NCBI GenBank assembly: GCA_028699855.1
Contig: JAQVTV010000070.1
Span: 1-6,066, forward strand
Length of the DNA: 6,066 nt
DNA from: Candidatus Izemoplasmatales bacterium
Lineage (GTDB): Bacteria; Bacillota_I; Bacilli_A; Izemoplasmatales; Hujiaoplasmataceae
Reading direction: 5' to 3'
How positions within the stretch are numbered: position 1 is the first letter of the stretch; the number at the start of each line of letters is the position of its first letter. A program made the translations under genes and the position numbers. The notes beneath the pieces were generated by a model. That model did not search any database. It had not been told where the DNA came from and saw nothing but the letters and a program-made list of their open reading frames with translations. Below, one piece after another: positions 1 through 6,066 of this stretch.

Positions 1-2
1 AC

Positions 3-3000
3 TTGGGCGAGACCATAATAGGTATTGACCGCTCTGCGGTAGTCGACATCCGGTGTGGCTTCCAAGCGGACATTGCGGATCAAGGCCACGCCCCAGTCAC
101 CGTCACGGTTATCGACGACTTCGAGATAATACGCTTTCTCGGGATCGAGCACGGACAAATCGGTCCAATGGCTTTTGAAATCGCCGGAATCGCCTTGTGA
201 TGCCAGATCATCGCGGCGGACCAAGCGCAGGACCTCCAGGTTCGTCCCGACTTCTTTCACGAGGACGAAGACTTGTTTGTCTTTGGCGATTGCGCCGGCG
301 AAATCGTATTTGAGGAAGGGATGATTTTCTATGGTAAAGGCGGGCGAACGCAACACGCCCATGGCGCTGTTGCCTCCCACGGAGGAGATGGTGCCGCCAT
401 TGCCGATCTGGAAGATGCCTTGGGGATTTTCCCAATTCCCGAGACTGCTCGTGAGGTTGCCCTCGATCATATCGTGGGTCGGATCATCCATACGGGCGAT
501 CTGGGGAAGGATGTTGATGGCTAAGGTGTCGGAGTGGGTTTCTGGTGCGACTTCATAGTATGTATACAGACTATCGAGCGCCAGCACACTCCATTCATGC
601 GAGGCCTGATCGACGACGAGGAAATAGAGTTCCTGACCGAGATGAGCGGACAAATCATAATAATAGAGGAACATGTAGCCTTCGGCGTTCGCCGTGCCGC
701 TGACGGACGTCTGGTTGAAGTGGCGATTGCCGAAACGGGCGATTTCGATATGGGTCTGCGCATCATGGACGCTGATGTAGGCGACGCCTGCATTGCGTCC
801 GCCCCCCATCTTGAAACTGATCCATCCGGATCCGCCCAATGTGAAGTTTCCCGATCGCAACATGCCCATGCGCTCCTGGTTGATGTCTTTATTTTGGTTG
901 TCGTAGGGTTCTGTGTAGAGCCCGAAGTGATAGCGGCCATCCTTGTTATAGGGATGATCGTTTCCAGAACCATAAAAGCCGGTCTCGACCACGCGCTCGT
1001 TGCGGAAAGCGACCAAGCCGCTTTCATCTTTCCAGAGGCCATAGCTTTGAAAACCGAGGAGATCCCCGTGTTCGAAGCCACCGTTCAACACGCGGTTTTT
1101 GGGCGCATCATACAGGACTTCGAAATAGACGGGATCGGCTTCAAGCGTGTGAAACGCCACCCAGAAAGTATCGATCGTGCGATCATAGATTTTCAAAAGA
1201 AAACCGAGGCTGAGCCACAGATCGCCGGATGTTCCGTCAATTCCGTAGTCTTCCGTTTCAAGTTCCATATCATCATAGGATAGTCCGGCAAAGGTATTGC
1301 CGTTGAGATCCAAGGAGAAATAGATATCTCCTCCTCCATCAATCGCTAAAGGATCACTCGTTTGCGCGATCGATGGCGGCGTGATGATGGTCACGACTTC
1401 CATCGAAATCGGAATCGTGCCGGCGGAAGTGATGACGGTGAAGTCCCACATCGGCTGCGCCTGAAGACTTTCGAGATACGTCCCCTTCAAAATCAACTGA
1501 TGATTGTGAATCTCATAGTGCTCGCTATCGACAGCCGTGCCTTGATACTCCAGACCGGTCAAAATCTTGTCATAGAGATTGAAGGTCACAGTCTTATCCA
1601 TCAGCGTGCCTAGGGTATAGGCCGGAACCGACCCTGAGAGGACCGGCATCCGCGAATCCATGATGACGATGTCGATGGTGCTTTCGGCATAGCCGTTGTT
1701 CAGTTGGAGGGTCTTGGTGCCGTAGGAAAGGGTCCCTAGGAATGCCGAATCCACCCTCAACTGGTCGTCCACGAATGTCCAATACGCGGTGGATACGACT
1801 GCGTCCTGGATTTTGAGTTCAGTGATGAGTAAGGGAAAACCTTCTAGGGGGATGACGAGGTCTTCGGGGTCGCCTTGATCAAAATCATCGACTGCACCGG
1901 GCGTCGTTAACCCTGCCACCACATGGACGTAGAACGTGCCTCTTCCACCGGATGTGGTCACGACAAAGGTGTGGGTTCCCGGGCTCAATGCATCCAGATA
2001 GGTGCCAAGGATCGTGAAATAGAGATAGGATCCCGATTCCGGACCGACTGTATAGTCTTGGTCCAACACGAGCGCTTCTATGCCGCACGTGATACCTTCG
2101 ATGGGAAAGCGGTAGATGCCTTCATGATTGGTGATGGTCATGGTGATATCGGAGAATGTGCCCGGATGATGATACTTGCTATCGTCATCCGCGATAATTG
2201 GATGGAGCGGTTTGTACACGACCTCCATCTGGATGGGATCGCTAGTCCAGCCGAAATCATCCGTTGCCGTATAAGTGAACTGAACCAGACCGTACCAACC
2301 CGCGTTGCGGAAAAAGGCAAAGGTCATGGTTTGAGGATCGAGCGTCACGATGCCGAAATCGCCCTCACCTGATAGCGTATCGACCGAGATACTCCCGTTT
2401 ATCGGATCACCGAGAACAGTCTCCTGGAAGGGATAATACCGCACTTCGAGCATATGCGCAGCGATCAACGCGCCATCCAGCGCCGCCACGACCCGCAAAG
2501 CTTCGGTCGAGATGACTTCATGAGTAAACTTTGTCACGTTTTGATCCGATGACGATGGAGTCGGTCTCCCTGCGTTGCGCAGGATAAATCCGGTGGTTCC
2601 TTGCGTGTTGATTAGGAAGAATTCATGATACCCTTCATCCAACCCAGCGAGATAGATGGCATCGAGTGTCAAAAGATCGTCGGTGAGCGTATAGGACGCA
2701 TGATCCAGTTCGACTTGAAAGCGAAAGACTCGCGTCTCGGACGCCAAACCTTTGAGGTTGACCGGGATGTCCAAAGTTTCTTCGCTGAATGGATCCCATA
2801 GTTGAAGCACATCATCATCGATGACTTCGGGAGACAAGACCGTATGGATCTTGACCGTGATCGCCGAAACGTCGTTGATCTCGATCATGTGATTTCCAAT
2901 CGTCAAAGATTCCAAAAATGCCTTCTTGATCGTGAAGACGGGCGCAACATACGTGAAATCGACGTTTTCGATCAAGGCTTCGCCATGGATCGTGAAGCTG

Positions 3001-4451
3001 CTCGATGTCACGATGTGTGCGTATGGCGTCAAGGTAAAGGAAAGATCGTCTTCACTTAAACCGATCGTGAACGATTGCGACTCCGGTGCGACTTTGACCG
3101 GGCGCGTATCGCGGATGTCGATGTCGAAGTCGCTGAAACCGGCTTCGGTGACAAGCGTCAATCGGTGGATACCCAAGCTCAACTGGACGAGATACGTGGC
3201 CTTCAAAGAGAAGCGCGACGGGTCTTGATCGGTTTTCAAGATGTAATGCTCTGCCTCGATCGGAGTCGATCCATCACGGATCTCGATCATCTCGAAATAG
3301 AGCGTGTTCGGTTCCGTGCCATAGGTATGAACGATGAATGACCGATCATCCTCCAACGTCGCCTTGTCGATGACGACAGGTGTCTCCGTATCGAGGATGA
3401 GCGGGTCGATTTGTTTATAGGTAAGCGTAATCATTCGCTGTGCCTGAGCGCCGTATTGATCTTCGACGATCAAGGAAATGGTCTCACTGCCGTAATAGGT
3501 CGAAGCGGGCACGAACGAGAAGCGACCGTTCAAATGATCGGTGAAGGTTCCTTCCGCTTCGGTCTCGTAACGAAAAGACAGGGTGCCGATCTGGTTGGAG
3601 ACGAGATCAGTCCAATCTTCTTCGATGATCGCTTCACCGGGATATTTGATGAAATCCGATTTTTCTTGGATGGTCGGGATATCATTGACGATGAACAGGG
3701 CTTGTGCACTGCCCGCTTCCGTCGTGATCTGCAATCTGTGCGCGGGACTATAGGAGAGCGCAGCCAACGCCTCAGGAATCAGTTCCAGAGATGATCCGTC
3801 ATGTTGGTAGAAAGCGGGGTTGATGACATCCTGGTTGATCGAGACGGATAAAAGCGGCGCGCCGTCAAGGTCGATATGCGCGGTGAGCCCCAAACTGAGC
3901 CCCATGGTATAGACATTGCTTCCAAGTGGAAAGAACAGGACGGGTTCCTGATAAGGCGTGATATAAACGACTTCGATCTCCAAAGGATAGGTGCCGTGAT
4001 CGGTGACGATGGAAAAGTGATAGGTGCCGATCCCGAGTCCGGTAAGATATGAGCCGGAGAGGGTCAAACCCGCCATATGCATGGCATAATCCGCCGTTGT
4101 GATCTCATGTCCCGTCATCCCGGAAAACACATAATCATGCCAACCGATCGCCAGCACCAAATCGCCCGAATCCATGACGTATGTCTCTGTTTCCGAATAG
4201 AAAAGCGGGAGGTGTGTGGTCGGTGGAACGGATGTCGGCGGAAGCGTCGTGGGACCTTGCGAAGTCGAGGTAAATGTCGTCGGCACCGAGGTGGTCGGAG
4301 GCAATGTCGTCGGTTCGCTTGTGGATGGGGTCGTCGGTTCAAGCGTCGTCGGCGTCAAAGTCGTCGTGGTCCACGTCGTTTCACCTTGACATCCATAGAC
4401 AAAGAACCCTAAAAGGGCGATGATGCAAATCAAGTAGCGTTTGGTTTTCAT
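3..4451 (-). CDS. Giant modular lipoprotein: Thr/Pro tether, about nine X2-like repeats, two Ig/cadherin-like domains, two jelly-roll modules (3' end beyond window)
   Basis: I translated this frame codon by codon from the ATG at 4451 to base 3: 1,483 residues without a stop or visible frameshift. The start is supported by GGAGG 8 bases upstream and an ATGA overlap with the preceding gene. Residues 1-21 are a lipoprotein signal (Lys2, Lys4, Arg5, hydrophobic 7-19, Val-Tyr-Gly-Cys21). Residues 25-82 are a Thr/Pro-rich tether. About nine X2-like repeats follow, near residues 96-164, 179-259, 353-448, 450-536, 540-626, 750-846, 850-934, 935-1020 and 1025-1115. Between them lie two domains resembling bacterial Ig/cadherin-like folds at 260-346 ('RFSFVPASTYYGSETISL') and 638-747 ('FRNAGWYGLVQFTYTATDDF'). 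Jelly-roll-like modules occupy 1119-1301 ('NGGFEHGDLLGF', 'ERMGMLRSGNFTLGGSG') and 1330-1460 ('MGVLRSPAFTI'). No catalytic domain is seen, but the C-terminus is missing. It should sit on the outer face of the membrane, the repeats acting as a stalk. Function beyond surface display or glycan binding is inference. Confidence 0.88.
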   Translation of the reverse strand, partial: MKTKRYLICIIALLGFFVYGCQGETTWTTTTLTPTTLEPTTPSTSEPTTLPPTTSVPTTFTSTSQGPTTLPPTSVPPTTHLPLFYSETETYVMDSGDLVLAIGWHDYVFSGMTGHEITTADYAMHMAGLTLSGSYLTGLGIGTYHFSIVTDHGTYPLEIEVVYITPYQEPVLFFPLGSNVYTMGLSLGLTAHIDLDGAPLLSVSINQDVINPAFYQHDGSSLELIPEALAALSYSPAHRLQITTEAGSAQALFIVNDIPTIQEKSDFIKYPGEAIIEEDWTDLVSNQIGTLSFRYETEAEGTFTDHLNGRFSFVPASTYYGSETISLIVEDQYGAQAQRMITLTYKQIDPLILDTETPVVIDKATLEDDRSFIVHTYGTEPNTLYFEMIEIRDGSTPIEAEHYILKTDQDPSRFSLKATYLVQLSLGIHRLTLVTEAGFSDFDIDIRDTRPVKVAPESQSFTIGLSEDDLSFTLTPYAHIVTSSSFTIHGEALIENVDFTYVAPVFTIKKAFLESLTIGNHMIEINDVSAITVKIHTVLSPEVIDDDVLQLWDPFSEETLDIPVNLKGLASETRVFRFQVELDHASYTLTDDLLTLDAIYLAGLDEGYHEFFLINTQGTTGFILRNAGRPTPSSSDQNVTKFTHEVISTEALRVVAALDGALIAAHMLEVRYYPFQETVLGDPINGSISVDTLSGEGDFGIVTLDPQTMTFAFFRNAGWYGLVQFTYTATDDFGWTSDPIQMEVVYKPLHPIIADDDSKYHHPGTFSDITMTITNHEGIYRFPIEGITCGIEALVLDQDYTVGPESGSYLYFTILGTYLDALSPGTHTFVVTTSGGRGTFYVHVVAGLTTPGAVDDFDQGDPEDLVIPLEGFPLLITELKIQDAVVSTAYWTFVDDQLRVDSAFLGTLSYGTKTLQLNNGYAESTIDIVIMDSRMPVLSGSVPAYTLGTLMDKTVTFNLYDKILTGLEYQGTAVDSEHYEIHNHQLILKGTYLESLQAQPMWDFTVITSAGTIPISMEVVTIITPPSIAQTSDPLAIDGGGDIYFSLDLNGNTFAGLSYDDMELETEDYGIDGTSGDLWLSLGFLLKIYDRTIDTFWVAFHTLEADPVYFEVLYDAPKNRVLNGGFEHGDLLGFQSYGLWKDESGLVAFRNERVVETGFYGSGNDHPYNKDGRYHFGLYTEPYDNQNKDINQERMGMLRSGNFTLGGSGWISFKMGGGRNAGVAYISVHDAQTHIEIARFGNRHFNQTSVSGTANAEGYMFLYYYDLSAHLGQELYFLVVDQASHEWSVLALDSLYTYYEVAPETHSDTLAINILPQIARMDDPTHDMIEGNLTSSLGNWENPQGIFQIGNGGTISSVGGNSAMGVLRSPAFTIENHPFLKYDFAGAIAKDKQVFVLVKEVGTNLEVLRLVRRDDLASQGDSGDFKSHWTDLSVLDPEKAYYLEVVDNRDGDWGVALIRNVRLEATPDVDYRRAVNTYYGLAQ
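549..1097 (-). repeat. Jelly-roll-like module, well-conserved copy in the lipoprotein
   Basis: Residues 1119-1301. Landmarks are 'NGGFEHGDLLGF' (1123-1134), 'ERMGMLRSGNFTLGGSG' (1193-1209), 'WISFKMGGG' (1210-1218), 'YISVHDAQTHIEIARFGN', 'YDLSAHLGQELYFLVVD' and 'LALDSLYTYYE'. It is a paralogue of the module at 5000-5488 and closer to what I remember of the family consensus, with the 'YISV.DA.T..EIARFGN' segment intact. A divergent copy follows at about 72-464 ('AMGVLRSPAFTIENHPFL', 'YYLEVVDN', 'WGVALIRNVRL'). Confidence 0.62.
1107..4166 (-). repeat. Array of about nine diverged X2-like beta-sandwich repeats
   Basis: The repeats are recognisable in protein rather than DNA. Each is about 70-95 residues and carries, near its C-terminal half, a beta-strand plus turn of the type 'hxhxxxYLxxLxxGxHxF'. 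Visible examples are 'LTLSGSYLTGLGIGTYHF', 'FSLKATYLVQLSLGIHRL', 'FTIKKAFLESLTIGNHMI', 'LTLDAIYLAGLDEGYHEF', 'FTILGTYLDALSPGTHTF', 'LRVDSAFLGTLSYGTKTL' and 'LILKGTYLESLQAQPMWDF'. Weaker copies are 'LELIPEALAALSYSPAHRL' and 'LWLSLGFLLKIYDRTIDTF'. The pattern resembles CBM_X2/X2 modules, with their 'TIKKAYLASL..G..TLTF' segment. Two Ig/cadherin-like domains interrupt the array at about 3414-3674 and 2211-2540. The copies are very unequal, so this is an old expansion rather than a recent tandem duplication. Boundaries are approximate. Confidence 0.62.
4206..4379 (-). repeat. Low-complexity Thr/Pro tether region (residues 25-82 of the lipoprotein)
   Basis: About 58 residues made mostly of Thr and Pro with some Ser, Glu, Leu and Val. 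Recurring units are of the kind 'TTLEPTT', 'TTLPPTT' and 'TTLPPTS'. At DNA level this appears on the plus strand as degenerate GTCGTCGG and CGTCGT runs. The tether starts three residues after the lipid-modified cysteine. Tethers of this composition are common in lipoproteins of Gram-positive-type and wall-less relatives, where they hold a domain away from the membrane. Thr-rich stretches are also possible O-glycosylation targets, which is inference only. Confidence 0.8.
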
Positions 4452-5824
4452 GAACCATCCCTCCATTGCAATAGATCTTTGGCGAGGACAGAATAATCAA
4501 AGAAAGGCCGTGCGGCATAGTAGGTGATGATATCATCCACAAAGATGGTATCGTAACTTCCTCCGGCATTGTCGATGATCTCGAAATAGAAGGTTTCGCC
4601 GATATAATCGCTGAGGTCGACATAGTATATCTTCATCTCGATGCCATCATGACGATCATTGGCAAAGCGATAGATTTCTCTGTGGCTCGGATAATGTCTG
4701 ATTGATACGAACGTATCTTTATCGAAGCGTTCACCGGCAGCGGCTCCGAGTTTCATCGATACGACACCCGCACCATCCAAACGGAAGAGATTGGAGCGAA
4801 TCATTCCGATCGCGCTGTCGCCTCCATCGTTGCTTCTCATTTGGCCGCTCACGACATGAAAAGCCGTGGTCTCCAATACCTCCGTCCAATGATCGAGGCC
4901 TTGGGTGAAGGAGCCGTTTTGCACTTGATTCGGGGGATAAGGCGCGTTGAATGTCGGTTTTTCGTCTTCAAGCAATATTCCTTCCAAGGGAACTTCCGGG
5001 TGATAGGTTTCGATGTCGTCGATGATCAGAAAATCATGGGTTCTGCCGCCATAATCGCAAAACTCCAACAGGAGCCGTTGTCCGATATAAGCCGATAAAT
5101 CCGCCTGATACAGACGAAGTTCGGGCGTTTGCGTCGACAAGGGATCGATGAAAGGAATGTAGCGTGCCACTTCGCGGTCGTTTTCGACCAGTCTCACACT
5201 GAGATAGGTGAGCAATGAGGGCAAGCCTCCGCCCAACCGGAACGTGATGAATCCCGAGCCTCCCAAAGTGAATGCGGATGAACGCAAAATTCCCATGCGT
5301 TCTTTTTGAAGGCTAGGTGATATCTCCGGATCAAGGCCGAGGTAATATGCGCCCACAGCTTGAACAAGATTGCCGTCTGAGACGCTTTGAACATCTCGAT
5401 CGGTAAAGGCTTGAAGCGTTCTTTCACCCTTGAAGATATCAAGTGCCGTGAATCCGAGCAGATCACCGGTTTCAAAACCACCGTTGATGATGCGATATGC
5501 TTGATGGCGATCGATGATTTCGATCGTCAATGTCTCATAATGATCGAGCCCCCACACGTTCCACGCATGGATGCCCGGGACGAGATGTACCAAATAGGCT
5601 TGATGAAAGGTGATCATGTCAGTGTCTCGATCGTAGGTGTAATCACCTGATGCGATATTCATACCTTCGATGATGGTCACGGGTTCGGTCAAAGGATTGG
5701 CCACCGACACATCCGTCACGTGATCGAAGTCAAACACGTGATCGATTTCATCCGATTGGACCACGAGCGGTGTAGACAGACCGATCCACAATCCGAGAAG
5801 CCATAACCCGACCAGCCGCTTCAT
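4448..5824 (-). CDS. Secreted protein with one X2-like repeat and two jelly-roll modules
   Basis: A complete gene of 458 residues. I chose the ATG at 5824 (Met-Lys-Arg-Leu) over the ATG at 5839. It gives a classical signal peptide (Lys2, Arg3, hydrophobic core 4-22, likely cut after Val-Gln-Ser24), overlaps the upstream stop as ATGA, and has GGGAG 8 bases upstream. No lipobox cysteine follows, so the product should be released or held non-covalently. Residues about 36-104 form one X2-like repeat ('FHQAYLVHLVPGIHAW'). Residues 113-275 form a first jelly-roll-like module, from 'NGGFETGDLLGF' through 'ERMGILRSSAFTLGGSG' to 'YIGQRLLLEF' and 'IIDDIETY'. Residues 302-437 form a second, diverged module ('NGSFTQGLDHW', 'IGMIRSNLFRL', 'YIGETFYFEIID', 'FVDDIITYY'). 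No catalytic domain is visible. I infer a carbohydrate- or surface-binding role; the ligand is unknown. The same X2-module-module order recurs in the downstream lipoprotein, so the pair probably arose by duplication. There is only one cysteine in the mature protein (residue 256). Confidence 0.85.
   Translation of the reverse strand: MKRLVGLWLLGLWIGLSTPLVVQSDEIDHVFDFDHVTDVSVANPLTEPVTIIEGMNIASGDYTYDRDTDMITFHQAYLVHLVPGIHAWNVWGLDHYETLTIEIIDRHQAYRIINGGFETGDLLGFTALDIFKGERTLQAFTDRDVQSVSDGNLVQAVGAYYLGLDPEISPSLQKERMGILRSSAFTLGGSGFITFRLGGGLPSLLTYLSVRLVENDREVARYIPFIDPLSTQTPELRLYQADLSAYIGQRLLLEFCDYGGRTHDFLIIDDIETYHPEVPLEGILLEDEKPTFNAPYPPNQVQNGSFTQGLDHWTEVLETTAFHVVSGQMRSNDGGDSAIGMIRSNLFRLDGAGVVSMKLGAAAGERFDKDTFVSIRHYPSHREIYRFANDRHDGIEMKIYYVDLSDYIGETFYFEIIDNAGGSYDTIFVDDIITYYAARPFFDYSVLAKDLLQWRDGS
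4460..4464 (-). promoter_or_regulatory. Shine-Dalgarno GGAGG for the giant lipoprotein
   Basis: The minus strand reads GGAGGGATGGTTC immediately before the ATG at 4451, with 8 bases between GGAGG and the start codon. It is embedded in the last codons of the secreted protein gene. It allows both direct initiation and re-initiation by ribosomes ending at the TGA in the 4-base overlap. Confidence 0.75.
5000..5488 (-). repeat. Jelly-roll-like module, well-conserved copy in the secreted protein
   Basis: Residues 113-275 of the 458-residue protein. Landmarks are 'NGGFETGDLLGF' (114-125), 'ERMGILRSSAFTLGGSG' (175-191), the following 'FRLGGG', 'YLSVRLVENDREVARY', 'ADLSAYIGQRL' and 'LIIDDIETY'. The same landmarks in the same order occur at 549-1097. 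From memory, equivalent modules appear beside GH32 levanase/inulinase-type enzymes of Gram-positive bacteria, as an Ig-like or carbohydrate-binding jelly roll. This module is followed directly by a shorter, diverged copy at about 4514-4921. Confidence 0.6.
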
Positions 5825-6066
5825 CGATCCTGCTCCCATTCAAGGAAGGGATCGTGAATCAAAGCATAGCCCGCTTCGCAATCCGAGAGACCCGTATAGA
5901 TTTCGGCATAGCCATTATGCAAACGGTTCATGCCGCCCAAGAAGACGACATCGACCAAATCGTTGCGTTTCGCAGGACCATCGGGAAAATCGGAACGTTC
6001 ACAAATGATCTTGATTTTCGTCGATCTTTTGGTTTGAGGATCAAAGGCGAAGACCATGCCGTAATA
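5821..6066 (-). CDS. DUF1861 / MTP-1 family protein, C-terminal 81 residues (5' end beyond window)
   Basis: Only the end of this gene is present. The frame is open at the right edge (it begins Tyr-Tyr-Gly) and stops with TGA at 5823-5821. The methionine at 6057 is probably internal, because open sequence continues upstream of it in a coherent way. The visible part contains 'FPDGPAKRNDLVDVVF', then a 'GG(M)NR' turn, then 'AEIYTGLSDCEAGYALIHDPF' split around Gly-Leu-Ser-Asp, ending 'LEWEQDR'. From memory this matches the C-terminus of DUF1861 (MTP-1) proteins, which typically read 'KR.DL.DV.F.GG', 'LY.G.SD.E' and 'IPDPF'. That family is thought to have a propeller fold related to glycosidases; its reaction is not firmly established. 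The residues visible here include no assignable catalytic site. Its stop codon overlaps the start of the next gene by 4 bases, which ties it to the secreted protein downstream and suggests a role in the same glycan pathway. A GH43/GH130-type propeller enzyme is the main alternative. Confidence 0.72.
   Translation of the reverse strand, partial: YYGMVFAFDPQTKRSTKIKIICERSDFPDGPAKRNDLVDVVFLGGMNRLHNGYAEIYTGLSDCEAGYALIHDPFLEWEQDR
5828..5837 (-). promoter_or_regulatory. Ribosome binding site deciding the start of the 458-residue secreted protein
   Basis: The minus strand reads GGGAGCAGGATCG directly before the ATG at 5824. GGGAG ends 8 bases from that ATG, a normal spacing, and the nearer AGGA is only 3 bases away. 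The alternative ATG at 5839 overlaps the upstream edge of this element and has no signal of its own at proper distance, so the start at 5824 is preferred. The site lies inside the coding sequence of the upstream gene. Confidence 0.6.

Noticed and set aside
521..1081. A 186-codon minus-strand open frame in a different phase.
   Set aside because: It overlaps the lipoprotein frame in another phase and is rich in Ser, Thr, Arg and Met runs typical of out-of-phase translation. The in-phase product has clear module landmarks.
534..1283. A 249-codon open frame on the plus strand, the longest on that strand.
   Set aside because: It is antisense to the lipoprotein exactly where a recognisable jelly-roll module is encoded. 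It has no convincing ribosome site, no recognisable domain and the scrambled composition of a shadow frame.
4206..4379. Repeated GTCGTCGG and CGTCGT strings considered as an iteron, CRISPR-like or tandem DNA repeat.
   Set aside because: Unit lengths are irregular and follow codon phase for Thr and Pro, so the repetition is a protein-level effect. There are no regular spacers or dyad symmetry.
4077..4412. A plus-strand open frame rich in Arg and Gly ('RRKRRG'-like) that might suggest a basic nucleic-acid-binding peptide.
   Set aside because: It is the antisense reading of the Thr/Pro tether codons. The bias comes from ACG/ACC and CCG codons on the other strand.
4440..4470. Search for a terminator or promoter at the junction of the two exported-protein genes.
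   Set aside because: There is no hairpin with a T-run and no spacer; the genes overlap, so this is a continuous reading junction.
5821..5839. An upstream ATG at 5839 as start of the secreted protein, giving 463 residues.
   Set aside because: It would place Met-Gly-Ala-Gly-Ser before the basic signal-peptide N-region and overlap the upstream gene by 19 bases. The ATG at 5824 has the better ribosome site spacing and ATGA coupling.

Overview
The window is a compact run of three genes, all read on the minus strand. It starts inside one gene at the right edge and ends inside another at the left edge. In order of transcription they are: the last 81 codons of a DUF1861/MTP-1-like protein (6066 to 5821); a complete secreted protein of 458 residues (5824 to 4448); and the first 1,483 codons of a very large lipoprotein that is still open at base 3 (4451 downwards). 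Both junctions are 4-base ATGA overlaps, so the three are almost certainly one translationally coupled operon. I see no promoter, terminator, RNA gene, mobile element or CRISPR array. The many open frames on the plus strand are antisense shadows.

The two exported proteins are built from the same parts. One part is a small beta-sandwich repeat resembling the CBM_X2/X2 family, recognised by a pattern close to 'x-Y/F-L-x-x-L-x-x-G-x-H'. It occurs once in the 458-residue protein and about nine times, very diverged, in the lipoprotein. The second part is a jelly-roll-like module of about 140-180 residues, with 'NGGFE.GDLLGF' at its start and an 'ERMG.LRS..FTLGGSG' core. To my recollection such modules accompany GH32 fructan-degrading enzymes in Gram-positive bacteria. 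Each protein carries a well-conserved copy followed by a divergent one. The lipoprotein also has two bacterial-Ig/cadherin-like insertions and a Thr/Pro-rich tether directly after its lipobox cysteine.

A reasonable model is a surface glycan-handling locus: a lipid-anchored stalk presents jelly-roll modules, and perhaps a catalytic domain lying beyond the left edge; a soluble secreted companion carries the same modules; and a propeller-type protein related to glycan utilisation is encoded upstream. The substrate cannot be read from this sequence.

The organism is probably a Gram-positive-type bacterium of the Bacillota/Mycoplasmatota side. The reasons are strong GGAGG-type ribosome sites, a lipobox followed by a Thr/Pro tether, and the domain repertoire. 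TGA acts as a stop at both overlaps and never occurs inside the three frames, so the UGA=Trp code of Mycoplasma/Spiroplasma is not in use. G+C looks close to one half by eye, higher than usual for Mollicutes. I cannot place it more closely.
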